From NCBI GenBank assembly GCA_018524725.1, contig JAEUWP010000143.1, positions 62,001-126,000 of the forward strand: a stretch of DNA of 64,000 bases, written 5' to 3'. Shown piece by piece: positions 53,517-64,000 of this stretch. How positions within the stretch are numbered: position 1 is the first letter of the stretch; the number at the start of each line of letters is the position of its first letter. Position numbers and translations under genes: made by a program. The notes below the pieces were generated by a model. The model saw only the letters and a list, made by a program, of their open reading frames with translations. It had not been told where the DNA came from and made no database searches. The DNA comes from Podaxis mareebaensis (taxonomy: Eukaryota; Basidiomycota; Agaricomycetes; Agaricales; Agaricaceae).

Positions 53517-56500
53517 ATGGCCGCCAAACCTCAGCCAGAGAAGCTCGCATCTGTACAGCATGACCTTCCCACTCCCGAGCCAGAATCACCCCTCCGACCC
53601 CGCAAGCCCTATCGTTTCTCCACCCTCTGTGCCACTGTCGAAAATCCCGGCATGAAAGATCAATACGGGAGTTCCTCGGTACCCATATATCAAACATCGA
53701 CCTTCAAAGGCGTAGGAGGCGAGTATGACTACAGTCGTAGTGGGAATCCCACAAGGAGCCATCTTGGTAAGTCTGGACGTTTATCCGCAGTGCGATTAGA
53801 TGTATTCATTAGCCCTTCCCCACACGCGTCTCGCTTAGAACATCACATCGCGAAAATCTCGTCTGCCGTTCATGCGTTCGCTGTATCCTCTGGAATGGCT
53901 GCCCTCGATGTTATCTTGCGGCTGCTCAAGCCTGGAGACGAGGTCATCGCTGGCGATGATTTGTACGGCGGTACGAACCGTTTGTTGGGGTATATCAAGA
54001 CTCATGTTGGTGTTACTGTTCACCACGTTGATACCACCGATCCGGCTTCACTGCACCCATACATTCACCCTGAAAAGACTGCTATGGTCCTTCTCGAGAG
54101 TCCGACAAACCCGTTGCTAAAGATCGTCGATCTTGCGACGATCAGCAAGGACGTCAAGGAACACGCGCCGAACGCGATCATCGTCGTCGACAACACCATG
54201 ATGAGCCCATACCTTCAGAGACCGTTGGAACATGGCGCGGACATTGTGTATGACAGTGCAACAAAATACTTGAGCGGACATCACGACCTTATGGCTGGTG
54301 TTGTGACTTGCAACCGGGATGACCTCGCCAAGGTGAGGGAAACTTGGTGAACGCTGAATAGTTACTAACATAGTACCTTCTAGCAACTGGCCTTCACGAT
54401 CAACGCCGTCGGGAATGCTCTCACACCGATCGACAGCTTCCTGCTCCTCCGTGGAATCAAAACGCTTGCACTTCGCATGGACCGCCAACAAACCACCGCC
54501 AATCTCGTCGCCGAATACCTTCATTCCCTCGGCTTTCGTACAAACTACCCTGGGCTACCCGGACATCCTGGAAAGGACATTCATGCACGCATTGCAGACG
54601 GCAACGGCGCAGTTTTGAGTTTTGAAACCGGCAGCAAAACATTGAGCGAAAAGATCGTGGCAGGAACACGTCTATGGGGCATTAGCGTCAGTTTCGGCTG
54701 TGTCAACAGCTTAATTAGTATGCCTTGCGTCATGTCGTAAGTAACCCGCCTCCGCTTCACCTACCTTCACGAGGACATTCGTCATTGATGAACTGAAATA
54801 AATCCCCAGCCATGCCTCGATTGATGCAGCGACACGAGCTGCCCGCGGGCTTCCGGAGGACCTTATCCGATTGTGTGTGGGCATTGAGGACCCTCACGAC
54901 CTCTTGGACGATTTGGAGCGTGCGCTACTTGCTGCTGGTGCGATTGAATTCGATCAAGTCCAGAACAAGTATGTGCGGGTTGCGGACCCCGAAGGCACGG
55001 ACCCTATCACGCGAGCTGTTCAGAAACTTGCGGTCGGGAAGGAACTCGGGTATGATACGAGGGAATGGCTCGTGAGCGCACCTGGAAAGGTTATTTTGTT
55101 TGGTGAACACGCTGTTGTTCATGGTGTGGTGAGTGTTTGCTGTGACTGGGTTTCCTTTTCTTTTCTTTTTGAGCTTTTCATGTACCTACACCATGGACTT
55201 GATTTTTCGCTGTGATGTCTTGGTGATCCTTGGAGAATTTGCTACCAGCGCCTCCGCTCCGAATCTCGCCCAAGCCAGTTCGTACAGGCTAACCTCCTTT
55301 ATTCCAGACCGCCATCGCGGCCTCAGTCGATCTCCGGTGTTATGGTCTCACGAGCCCTCGTCATGATCACCGCCTCTCTGTTCACTTCCATGACATTGGT
55401 AACTTTTACTATGAATGGGATATCGACGGTTTACCCTGGGACGCAGTTACGCCAGTTCCTACGGGGGTGGAGCATCCGGGTGATCTAGATGAACGACTCG
55501 TCGATGCCTTGCTTCAGGGGCCCTTGAGCCAGATTTCCGACGCACAGAAAAATGCCAGAGTTGCAAGTTTAGCATTCCTTTATCTGTACATGATCCTTAG
55601 TAAAGGCGAGGAGCGGTAAGCCCATCGTTCCCTTCCAAATCTCCTAGACACCGCGGGGCTAAGCAACGGTTTTCCCCTTTCTCCTTTTCCACGTCCTTCT
55701 GCTTCTTCCCGCCCTATTCCCAAAAAATAGGCCATCATTCAACTTTAGTGCACGCGCAACACTTCCAGTAGGCGCAGGCCTAGGTTCCTCAGCGTCCTTT
55801 TCTGTCTGCGCAGCTACAGCAAACCTCCTTCTACACCGACGCATTAGCGTCCCCGAACCCCCCGCCCCGACAGACCCCACCACAGGACACATCCACGTTT
55901 CCCACGAAGGCCGGCGAGCCCTTCCATCATCGATTGCGGAAGACGTGAACCGATGGGCATTTATATCGGAGAAGATCTTGCATGGGAACCCGAGCGGCGT
56001 AGATAACAGCGTTGCTGTCTATGGTGGTGCACTAGCATATACTCGGCCTGGGTTCACGAGAAAGAGCGGCATGGAAGTCATTCAGGGGTGAGCATAGGGC
56101 CTGGTTTTCTTATTTTCTTTACGGATATGGAGCTTACGGCCGTTTCACCGCCCTCTAATTGCAGATTCAAATCGTTGAGGTTCCTTCTTACGAACTCCAA
56201 GGTGCCCCGAGATACCAAAAAACTAGTTGCAGGGGTTGGTGAGAAAAAAGTTAATGTGGGTTCTTCCCTTATCGCTCCTAGTTCATCCCGGTGCATTGGA
56301 ATAACAATATTGATACATCATTTCCAGGAACCTGAGCTTGTAAATGGTATCCTTAATGCCATCCAGAATATCAGTGATGAGGCAAGGAGGGCATTGGCGG
56401 ATCCAGAAATGCCGCGTGAATCGCTGCTCCAGGTCCTGTCGGTATGTGTTTTATTCATTGTTACGTCTCCTTACAGTAGATACTCAAAGGATTTCAGGCC

Positions 56501-57068
56501 CTTATTAGAGCAAACCACGGCCACCTCGTGGCGTTGGGTGTGTCACATCCGTCATTGGAGGCCATCCGCGCTAGAACAGCTGAGCCATATGGGCTGAGCA
56601 CCAAATTGACTGGAGCCGGAGGTGGTGGCTGCGCTGTTACCCTCCTCCCAGATGGTATGCGTTTCGTTCATGTCCACTTCATTCCCTCATCTCCCTCTTA
56701 CCTCATTAAACTTACGCTGACGTTGTGCTGGTGTAGATTTCAAATCTGAAGGCCTCCAGAATCTCGTGAACGACTTGATCCGCGAGAATTACGAACCTTA
56801 CATCACCTCCGTGGGTGGTAGTGGGTTGGGTATCTTGTCACCGCATCCTGAACACCATAATCGAGGCGCCTTTGCCGCGAGGACACATAAGCACACACAA
56901 GCTGAGGGGCAGGTTACACCACCTGACACCCCTGCACCAGAGGGAGCACAATTGAATGATACCGCTGCCACTGGTGAGGCTGAAATGTTACGGGTGTCGT
57001 TTGAGACCAGCTCGGTTGAAGGGTTGACAGAGTGGGCAAATGGTCTTGGGAAGTGGTTGTATGTGTAA
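53517..57068 (+). CDS. Cystathionine beta-lyase fused to mevalonate kinase
   Basis: One reading frame of 924 residues in ten exons: 53517-53766, 53839-54332, 54384-54736, 54810-55128, 55308-55615, 55731-56087, 56165-56255, 56328-56441, 56498-56654, 56737-57068. Residues 1 to about 412 are a PLP-dependent cystathionine beta-lyase (methionine synthesis): VPIYQTSTFKGVGGEYDYSR, AVSSGMAALDVILRLLKPGD, GDDLYGGTNRLL, LLESPTNPLLKIVDL and DSATKYLSGHHDLMAG with the PLP lysine. A linker of about 40 residues follows (VADPEGTDPITRAVQKLAVG). From about 451 a GHMP-family mevalonate kinase begins: WLVSAPGKVILFGEHAVVHG, LPVGAGLGSSASFSVC (ATP loop), LHGNPSGVDNSVAVYGGAL with the catalytic Asp, and KLTGAGGGGCAVTLLPD. 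Exon 4 runs without a break from the lyase end (LCVGIEDPHDLLDDLERALL) into the kinase start, and no in-frame ATG lies between them. Both halves keep their catalytic residues. Confidence 0.9.
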
Positions 57069-59258
57069 TGTTACTTCCGCAGCTTATGATGGCTGTGCCC
57101 TATAGAGTATTGTTCCTTTGATGTCGTTGTCTTGACCTAGTGTGCACATCCTTGTGTTTGATTGTTTTACTGCAGTACATGTTTTGGATGAAAAACTGGG
57201 CTTCCGCGTGGATGACGATGGGTGATCCAGTACAGTCAATGTTTCACGGTCAGTATCTCAGGCCCCGGGGCTGTACCAACCCGTATATTCAGGGGATCCT
57301 CAAACATTCATGTCGTCCTCACTGTTTCTTCCTATGTTTACACCAGGTGCCCTCAGCGGAAGCTTCAAATCATGGTGCTTCAGTTACTCTTTTACCAATG
57401 TCTCCATTCGGTTAAGCCGCTATGGTACTCGAGTGCCATGGACCCCAGCTTTCCTTCCGGTTGGGTATGGACATGCGCCGGCTACTATTTGTGCATAACT
57501 TGTCCAAGCTCATTGCAGAAATGTGCTTTCAAAGGAGTCCGAACCTACAACTAATTTGACCTACTTACATAGGCGGAAGAAAACCAAAAGCCGCTGATCA
57601 CGTGCCTACTTGTTCCGGTCTTTGAATGGGAATCTAGCGGATCAAACTATTTTGGCCCCTCTCCCCAGCCCGGAAATTTGCTTAGAATCCGTTTCCGCAT
57701 CTCTCTTCATCGTTCGTAGGCTGCGACCTATGCTCTTGAAGATCATAGCTAACGTTGTCGAAATGAACCTATTTTTTTTTTGGATCAACCATCTATTACG
57801 CGGTGCGTGATGGCAGTCCGCGTCGAATGAACCTAGTCGCCCCGCCGCAGCGGGCTCCCGCTTTGCTGGTCCCACGAGAAAGTCGACTTCCTCTATTCCA
57901 TCACCTCGCGAGAGTTGTCCGGGGAAGACAACGATCTTGCCATATGATGAGTTAGGAAGAACCAAGTTCGGGGTACAACGCTAGCAAACGAGCATGTGTA
58001 AAACTCAGGATGATTTGAAGCACCATACAGTGTCTGAGAGACGAGGAATCATTATCCCCAAGGACTGTGACCAACAAATTCCCTCCCTGACCGGTGACCC
58101 CATTCAAGGCCTGGACCCTGACACCCACTGGCTACTGAAGAGATCTGATCCGCAACTCGGAAGTGCTTCTCCCCGTATCTTAGCATCTGTGGGTAGAAAT
58201 ATCATTTCACACACCTGGAACTAGTCGTATCTAGCGCACGGGGGGTCCGCGGTTGAGTCAACGAGTCATGAATCGGAGCTTAGCCTCGAATCTTAGTTCT
58301 CCTATCTACTGTTCGCCGTGTAACGCGTATCGCGGATCTGGGCACTGGTGGGCGGCGGTAGGAAGAACGGCTGAGCGCTGAGTCCCTCCTTAATCCTCAA
58401 GCACAGTGAGCGTAGCGGAGATTGAGATTTCTGCATACTGGTTGGACGTGCTATCTGCGCGTTGAACGGCCCACTTCACGAGGGCGCTGGAAATTTGGTT
58501 TGGAATCCCTGATATACATGATACCCCGGTGCGCAGGGATCGCCTTTCTGCTTAGGACATCGAGGTTCGAGATTGCATCTGTGTGTCGGCGAGAAGAATG
58601 GCGCTATCTGATTCCGACGTGCGGACGCACTGAAACGTTTCTTGTGGCTTTCACAGCCCCTTGCATTGCCTAGCTCCAACGTAGGTAGCTGTTTCTCAAT
58701 AGGTAAATTATCAGCGATCAACGAGTCCAGTCTTTCATTTAGAGAAACTCATACCTTGTGACCTTATGGCTGCTTTAAACGCCGCATTGAATGGAAATTT
58801 CGCACCACGTAAAAAGTCAGAGCATACCAATGACAAGGTATCAAGGCCTCTTACGGCAATCGATGGGCTCGAAACTTCAAGAGTTAGGATGACAACTCCA
58901 CTGCCTCTACTTCTGTTGTCTCGTCGTGTCTGTTGTTGACAAGATCAGTCCGTTTGGCACAGAAGTAGCCACAAGAAATACACTTTGTGATATGACTCGT
59001 CTCAATCATCCGGAGAGAAGAAATAATTATTCAACTAAATCTAGCATCAATAAAAATATATACACGCATTACGAAGCGCGATTGAGTAGGTAGATATATA
59101 TAGCGTAAATACCGCGAAAAATAATAATCAGGACTTTTCGAACCATACCAAGTTGACAGGGGTCATTCGGCTACGAGAGAGTTCCATGCACTATGCTACA
59201 TTATTAACCATGCGTGAACGACAAAAAAGAAATCCAGAGGTAATGGGGTGGTTGATAT
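57069..59258. other. Gene-free stretch between convergent genes, 2.2 kb
   Basis: Lies between the stops of the fusion gene and the sesquiterpene synthase. No domain found in any frame. A 107-codon minus frame at 57,642-57,965 lacks an ATG start. Confidence 0.5.
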
Positions 59259-60502
59259 TTATTCGCAGTCCGAGTCGGAATCGACCTCCTCGGGCACCTC
59301 GCTGGGTCTCAAGGTCAGAGTCAAGGTGCGCTTAACCTCACTGTGTTCGTGGCCAAAGTAACGAGGAGACTCGAAACTCCATCTGAAAGACTTCGTAAGT
59401 AATCGTTTACAATCCGTGAAAGGAGATAACCTACACCATGTTTCCAACCATCCAGCTACCTAGGGCTTCGATGAACCTTGAAATGTCACCACCATGAGTT
59501 GTCCGGAGCTCGTCCCTCGCCGAAAGATAGTCATTCATGAACTGTCGGCAGCGTACGCCGATGTAATCACAAGCCTCTTGAAGACCAATGCCACGGTCTT
59601 TCATAAGGACGGTGACGACGTTGTTACCGGTATGACCTTTTGCTTGTTCCATATTGTACGAATAGACATCCTGAGGCATTTGGTAAGCGTCAAGTTTAAC
59701 GGTCACGCCCACTGTAAACTTACATTGGCCCAACAGACATGATCGCATGCTGCCAAGTATGCTTTCACGAAGGTAGGGTTCGCATACACCTCGTCTGGAA
59801 GATCAATTCCGAGGGCATACTCGACGAGTGCGAAGCACAAAGGGACGGCGCTGTTATTCCGTCGAAGCGGGATGTACTCTTCCATGGAAAGCACCTCTCC
59901 TGCTTCCCGGAGCTCGGCTTCCCTAGCCACACTGCGTGTGTATTCTTCGCAGAGCTTGATGAAGCGGCGGAGGTTGTTGGAACCTGCGAGTCGGACAAGA
60001 CGGGCACGGAATCTATAATTAAGTCAGTCGAAGCGGGTTCTGAAGTATGACAGTGGGCTTACTCCTTGGTGATTCCTGCGACTATGGATTCGTCGTCCGA
60101 GTCGGGATTTCTCATGGCTTCGGCGAAACTGAAGCAGGTGCTGCTAGCATCCTTGCCATTCTGTTCGTCGCTAATCTCGTCAACAACGAACAAAGCATTA
60201 ACCTGACAGAAGTATGATTACCAATGCCGTCAGTGGTGATTCGTTGAGTAGCAAATACTCAAACTTACAAAGTCGCACGTCGTCCTGAATTGCTCGTATC
60301 CAGCATAGCAGTACACGTGAGAACAAAGAAGCTCATTCAGGCCTTGGACAAAGTCGGCGTGTTTTCTGTTGGCGAAGACGTGGAATGAATTAATCCAAGC
60401 ACGAGACTCGGCGGCTGCCTCTCGGTAGTGGGGGTTTGTGCCGTCCTTAAGGGGGCAGTCGGCTAGGAGGTCTGGGAGAAGGAATTGTTCAAGATGAGTC
60501 AT
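59259..60502 (-). CDS. Class I sesquiterpene synthase
   Basis: Terpene cyclase of the mushroom type, expected to ionise and cyclise farnesyl diphosphate; the product cannot be predicted by eye. The start at 60502 reads [20 protein letters not shown]. Exon 1 ends RTTCDF and splices to [18 protein letters not shown], giving the aspartate-rich DExxD motif. Further on are [20 protein letters not shown] and [14 protein letters not shown]. Splicing of HVCWAN to [12 protein letters not shown] gives the metal-binding NSE-type triad (N-D-V-Y-S-Y-N-M-E). The C-terminal helix reads [19 protein letters not shown], with the RY pair that senses diphosphate. The last residues are acidic ([12 protein letters not shown]). 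The length, about 340 residues, is usual. No clustered P450 or other tailoring gene is visible in the window. Confidence 0.92.
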
Positions 60503-63500
60503 GTCGAATATTCAGCAAACTGCGGAGAAAATCGTTGAAAGGAAAAGCTGGCTGTTTGGGATGTTGAAACGACGGAGATATGGTCTTCGTCTTTATACCT
60601 TCTCCAGAACGCCCAAATCCTTTGAATCACTTGCCGATTTGGTTGGAAGCCGACCCGGTGCACAGCAAGATTCGATACGCAGAGAATAAGCATTGCCGTA
60701 CGAAAGATCCAGATCCAGAGGTATGCTTGTTTAAATTTAGCGGACTGACTTAACCACGTATTATTGAGACCCGAGAACAGCAGTCTCAAGTCGAAAACTG
60801 AAAAAATCTGTGATAGATCTCATTAGCGGATGGCCCGGCGGTGAAAAGGGATGTAAGCAGCGGGTCAGAATGGGGATCAAGAAACATTTAGCACAGAGGT
60901 GTCAAAAAGGTGCTCACGCGATGACGCAGGATCGTGGTCTGGTTCGGCTACATAATGCGGGAGTCAGCAGCCCTCCCGTGTTTTGCTTATTCAACGCAGT
61001 CCGAGCTCACAGGGGAAATCAGCGCGATTCTATCATCTACCCGTTACTGAGTTATTTTGAGGAATACGCCTTCCTCAATAGGCACCAACTGGGTCCCTTA
61101 GATCCCGATCTCGAACCACGTTTCTAACAAAGATCAGGATTGTGAAGGTTAATCGACATCTAATCACCCCCGCGCACTCCTTTATCCCTGGGCTGAGGAA
61201 CAGTCAAGGACAATGTTTCTTGAAATTTGAATGTTCAAGACGAAAAAATGTTCGATGTTGGCGGGGAGTACAGACCACCGTCCGGGTCAATCGGCAGGGG
61301 GCCATCAGCGGGCGTCTCCTGTACGACTGAACCGTTAGATGCCAGGATTCCGGACCGACATAATCATCATATCGGACACAGATACGAATACACCTGCTCC
61401 TAACGGCAATCCGAGGGGCGGTTCAACCTGTTTCGTATCATAGTATGGCACAATCATACTAGCGTCTAAACTTGGGGAATCACGGTAAACACAAGAGGAA
61501 CGAAATATGCGTCCTGATCATCAGATTTCAACCATCACCTTGGTTTTTAGCCTTATCCGCAACAGTGCTGCTATAGACACACGAATGTCCACAACCGAAA
61601 GACTCAGAGGATCACACCTCATTCTGTAGAGGATGAAAGCTTATTCGTACACGATCCCAGCGTCTGACTTTCCAATGTGCTAATTAAAACCTTGTGGGAG
61701 TTGCTCCGCGGTCATAGGGCTGTGAAACTGCTCGTGCACCTACTTGCGTCCAACTTTGGCATGGACTGAGTCAGCGAGACCACGGAGTCCCTGACAAACA
61801 CATTCCCGGAGAGACAGACCAAAGCCATGACTCCTTACTAAATCCCTCCCCGATGGACCTGCGGGAACCCGTTGCAAAATGCGGGTTCCAAAGGACTCGG
61901 ATAATGCAGGACATGCAGGCCGGGGAATTACGGTGTTTCATGACTCATTTCAAGCCACCGCGTACTCATTGTTCTGTAATTGTTATAGCTCGTCCATGTC
62001 CGGATCAAAAATCACTAAATAAAAACCAACGGTGATACAAGATCGGAGGTGCTCACCCAAAGATAGGGAGTGGAGAAACGAGCCAAAAGGCCGACAGAAA
62101 ATAATCCTGTACGTCCGGTACTTTGTTTGAAGGTCACGATCTGGCTGCGTTAAGCCTTGGTGCGATGGCGAGGTCGGAAGAACTCCGGATGCTCAGTACG
62201 TCATGGGGTTCCGGTTCAAAAAACATACAATCCATCGTCGGACTGTTTGGTGACTATCGACCCTCTGGGACTTGTGGGTCGTTGTTGATGCGATATGGAA
62301 GGACTTCCGACGATGATCACAGACACACGAGCAATCCGGTCTTCAAACAACAGCCCCGTGGTTTGACACTCGTGGCAAAGGCATCTCCGGAGTTCTGTGG
62401 AGACGCTAATGCAGGCTGGTGTTCAGAACATTGATCGTCCCAAGTGGTGATGTCGGGCTCTCCGGATAGATGTTGGATGAGCGCAACTAGTTATGTATTC
62501 GAGACAGAAGGAGCATAAAGGGGAAACGTCAGATTTGTGCATCGCATGGCTATCCACGCGCGCCTGACATATCTGACCGTTGACGATGCTTGGAGAAATA
62601 TAAGCTGTCCGTTACTGTGCAATCATCATATAATTTATCTATCGCCGCAAGGACCGTTGTAGTATGTATCGCATCCCTCTGGCTCGGCGATTGTTGGGGT
62701 GGCTATTACGCATCCCTTGGCAATGGACGTCGCTTGATCAGGCGGCCGCGGAGGATCAAACAACCTCGAGTGACAGAAACCTAGCGGATTCGACATCCGT
62801 TTACTAACAGCCTCTTGCGTAGCAGGTGGTATGGGAGGCGCTCTTTGCGCGGCTCGGATTCTTGATGACTCATAATCCGAGGTGCACGCTTGAGCTAGAA
62901 TCCCAAGACGCATCGAGTGCAGGCAAGGTGCCAGTCTAGGCGCTACGACGGGGGTCACATCTGGGCTGCCTGAAGGTCACACACCAGCACTTCAATAATG
63001 CAACATCATTACTGAAAATTACCGCCAAAACCCCGAGATACATCATGTAGATACCAGAAGACATTTATCATCACGGCTCACGGCCATTTTTGCACTGATA
63101 CCGGGTTTGATTTGCTCTGATGAAAAAACGGAATCTGGTGCTCAGATTATAGCGTGAGAAGTTGTCATACAACTTCCATCTGGCATCTGTCAAATAACGA
63201 TGCTACTTGCACGAGTTTGAAGGAACAGGCGTAGTGTGGGGTCAGTCACCTCTGCTCAAGGATGCTCAAGGGGAGCGATCCAAAAACTTGGCGCAGAGGC
63301 TTCTTCGGGGATTAGATGGGAGGGTGGCCATGAGGCTTGCCAGTGATCGAGTGGTTCCTCACTGGTGATAATATAGCGTTTACGAACGCGATAAGGTTTG
63401 TATCGTGTCCTGGATAACCCTGATCCTCAAACGATAGAGCTCAGGTGGAATGAGCCAGAGGTATTGAGATGGAATCACAGTGGGCTTTACAGGTCGGGGG

Positions 63501-64000
63501 CTTTCCCCTGAGTTCGTTGTTCAGAGAGAAAGGGAGATATGATTGAGTGAGTTCCCTTTGCACGTTCTTGGACATGGTGATCCATGGAGGGTTTGATCGA
63601 GAGGTCTTATGGAGTGGTGAGTTCTGAGAGCTGGGCGGGATGGTTTAGACCGTTAAGAAGGTTTTGATTAGTGGTCTCGCAGATACCAATCGGCATAGGC
63701 AAGACCCCAGAAGATCCGAATTGGAGGTAAAGAGAAAGGTCTCGCAGCCATGGATACCTCGGCATACTGGTGTTTTTTCTTTAAAGTTGGCAAAACCTTG
63801 TAACTTGAGTCAAATTTCACATAGAGATTCCGAGGAATAATAGTCGTTCTATAATGCTCAATACAAATTATACAAACGGTATAAGGAAGCCTGAGGTGGA
63901 CGAGGAAGGGAAAAGTGGCACAGGAACCACACACTTGGGATAGAGCGGTCATGGGGGTTGGACGTGTGATGGCACGAATGAGGCGAGAGTATCAGAAGCA
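60503..64000. other. Gene-free terminal stretch, 3.5 kb
   Basis: Read on both strands without finding a domain, RNA gene or clear repeat array. All frames are short. A 94-codon minus frame at 63,668-63,952 has no recognisable family. The region may be decayed transposon or simple intergenic DNA. Confidence 0.45.

Noticed and set aside
54812..55075. Plus-strand frame starting MPRLMQRHELPAG as a separate start for the mevalonate kinase
   Set aside because: It is in a different frame from the kinase motifs and stops before them, so it cannot supply the kinase start.
57642..57965. 107-codon minus-strand open frame
   Set aside because: Begins at TTG, has no ATG, no domain and no splice partners.
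63668..63952. 94-codon minus-strand frame
   Set aside because: No recognisable motif or splice context.

Overview
The window looks like nuclear DNA of a filamentous basidiomycete, most likely an Agaricomycete. Genes are dense on both strands and are broken by many short GT-AG introns of about 50-60 nt. The gene set is fungal: homocitrate synthase of the alpha-aminoadipate lysine pathway, a hybrid histidine kinase, a Lsb1/Pin3-type SH3 protein, a fused biotin enzyme, a mushroom-type sesquiterpene synthase and a decayed pogo-like transposon. All names come from reading conserved motifs by eye; no database search was possible.

Layout. 0-9.7 kb: nucleoporin Nup159/Nup214 (-, 3' end outside the window), SH3 protein (+), peroxisomal-type CoA Nudix hydrolase (+), a coiled-coil protein of unknown function (+) and the BioD-BioA fusion for biotin (+). 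9.7-12.4 kb: no confident gene. 12.4-19.5 kb: secreted FAD-linked oxidase (+), PI3-kinase Vps34 (-), secreted ThuA-domain protein (-). 19.9-22.4 kb: a transposase killed by six in-frame TGA codons. 23.4-41 kb: a compact housekeeping block with type I DnaJ (-), rRNA m5C methyltransferase Rcm1/NSUN5 (+), branchpoint-binding protein SF1 (-), TFIIH helicase XPB (+), a bZIP factor (+), uracil-DNA glycosylase (-) and dolichol kinase (+). 41.8-51.3 kb: hybrid histidine kinase (+) and homocitrate synthase (-). 52.5-60.5 kb: SWR1 subunit Vps71/Swc6 (-), a single reading frame joining cystathionine beta-lyase to mevalonate kinase (+), and a sesquiterpene synthase (-). 60.5-64 kb: nothing recognisable.

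The most unusual feature is the cystathionine beta-lyase/mevalonate kinase fusion at 53,517-57,068. My exon model gives 10 exons and 924 codons with all phases agreeing, and the kinase half has no ATG of its own. About 2.2 kb away, converging on it, is a sesquiterpene synthase whose precursor depends on mevalonate kinase. Other notable points are the transposon stops, all explicable as CGA to TGA at CpG; a DnaJ start codon split by an intron; a Nudix box with Arg in place of Gly; and an intron of 51 nt without a stop inside an SH3 RT loop.

Four gene pairs are divergent with short shared upstream regions: SF1/XPB 221 bp, Vps71/fusion 296 bp, DnaJ/Rcm1 517 bp and UNG/dolichol kinase 544 bp. Exon boundaries were worked out by hand and are most reliable where explicit coordinates are given.
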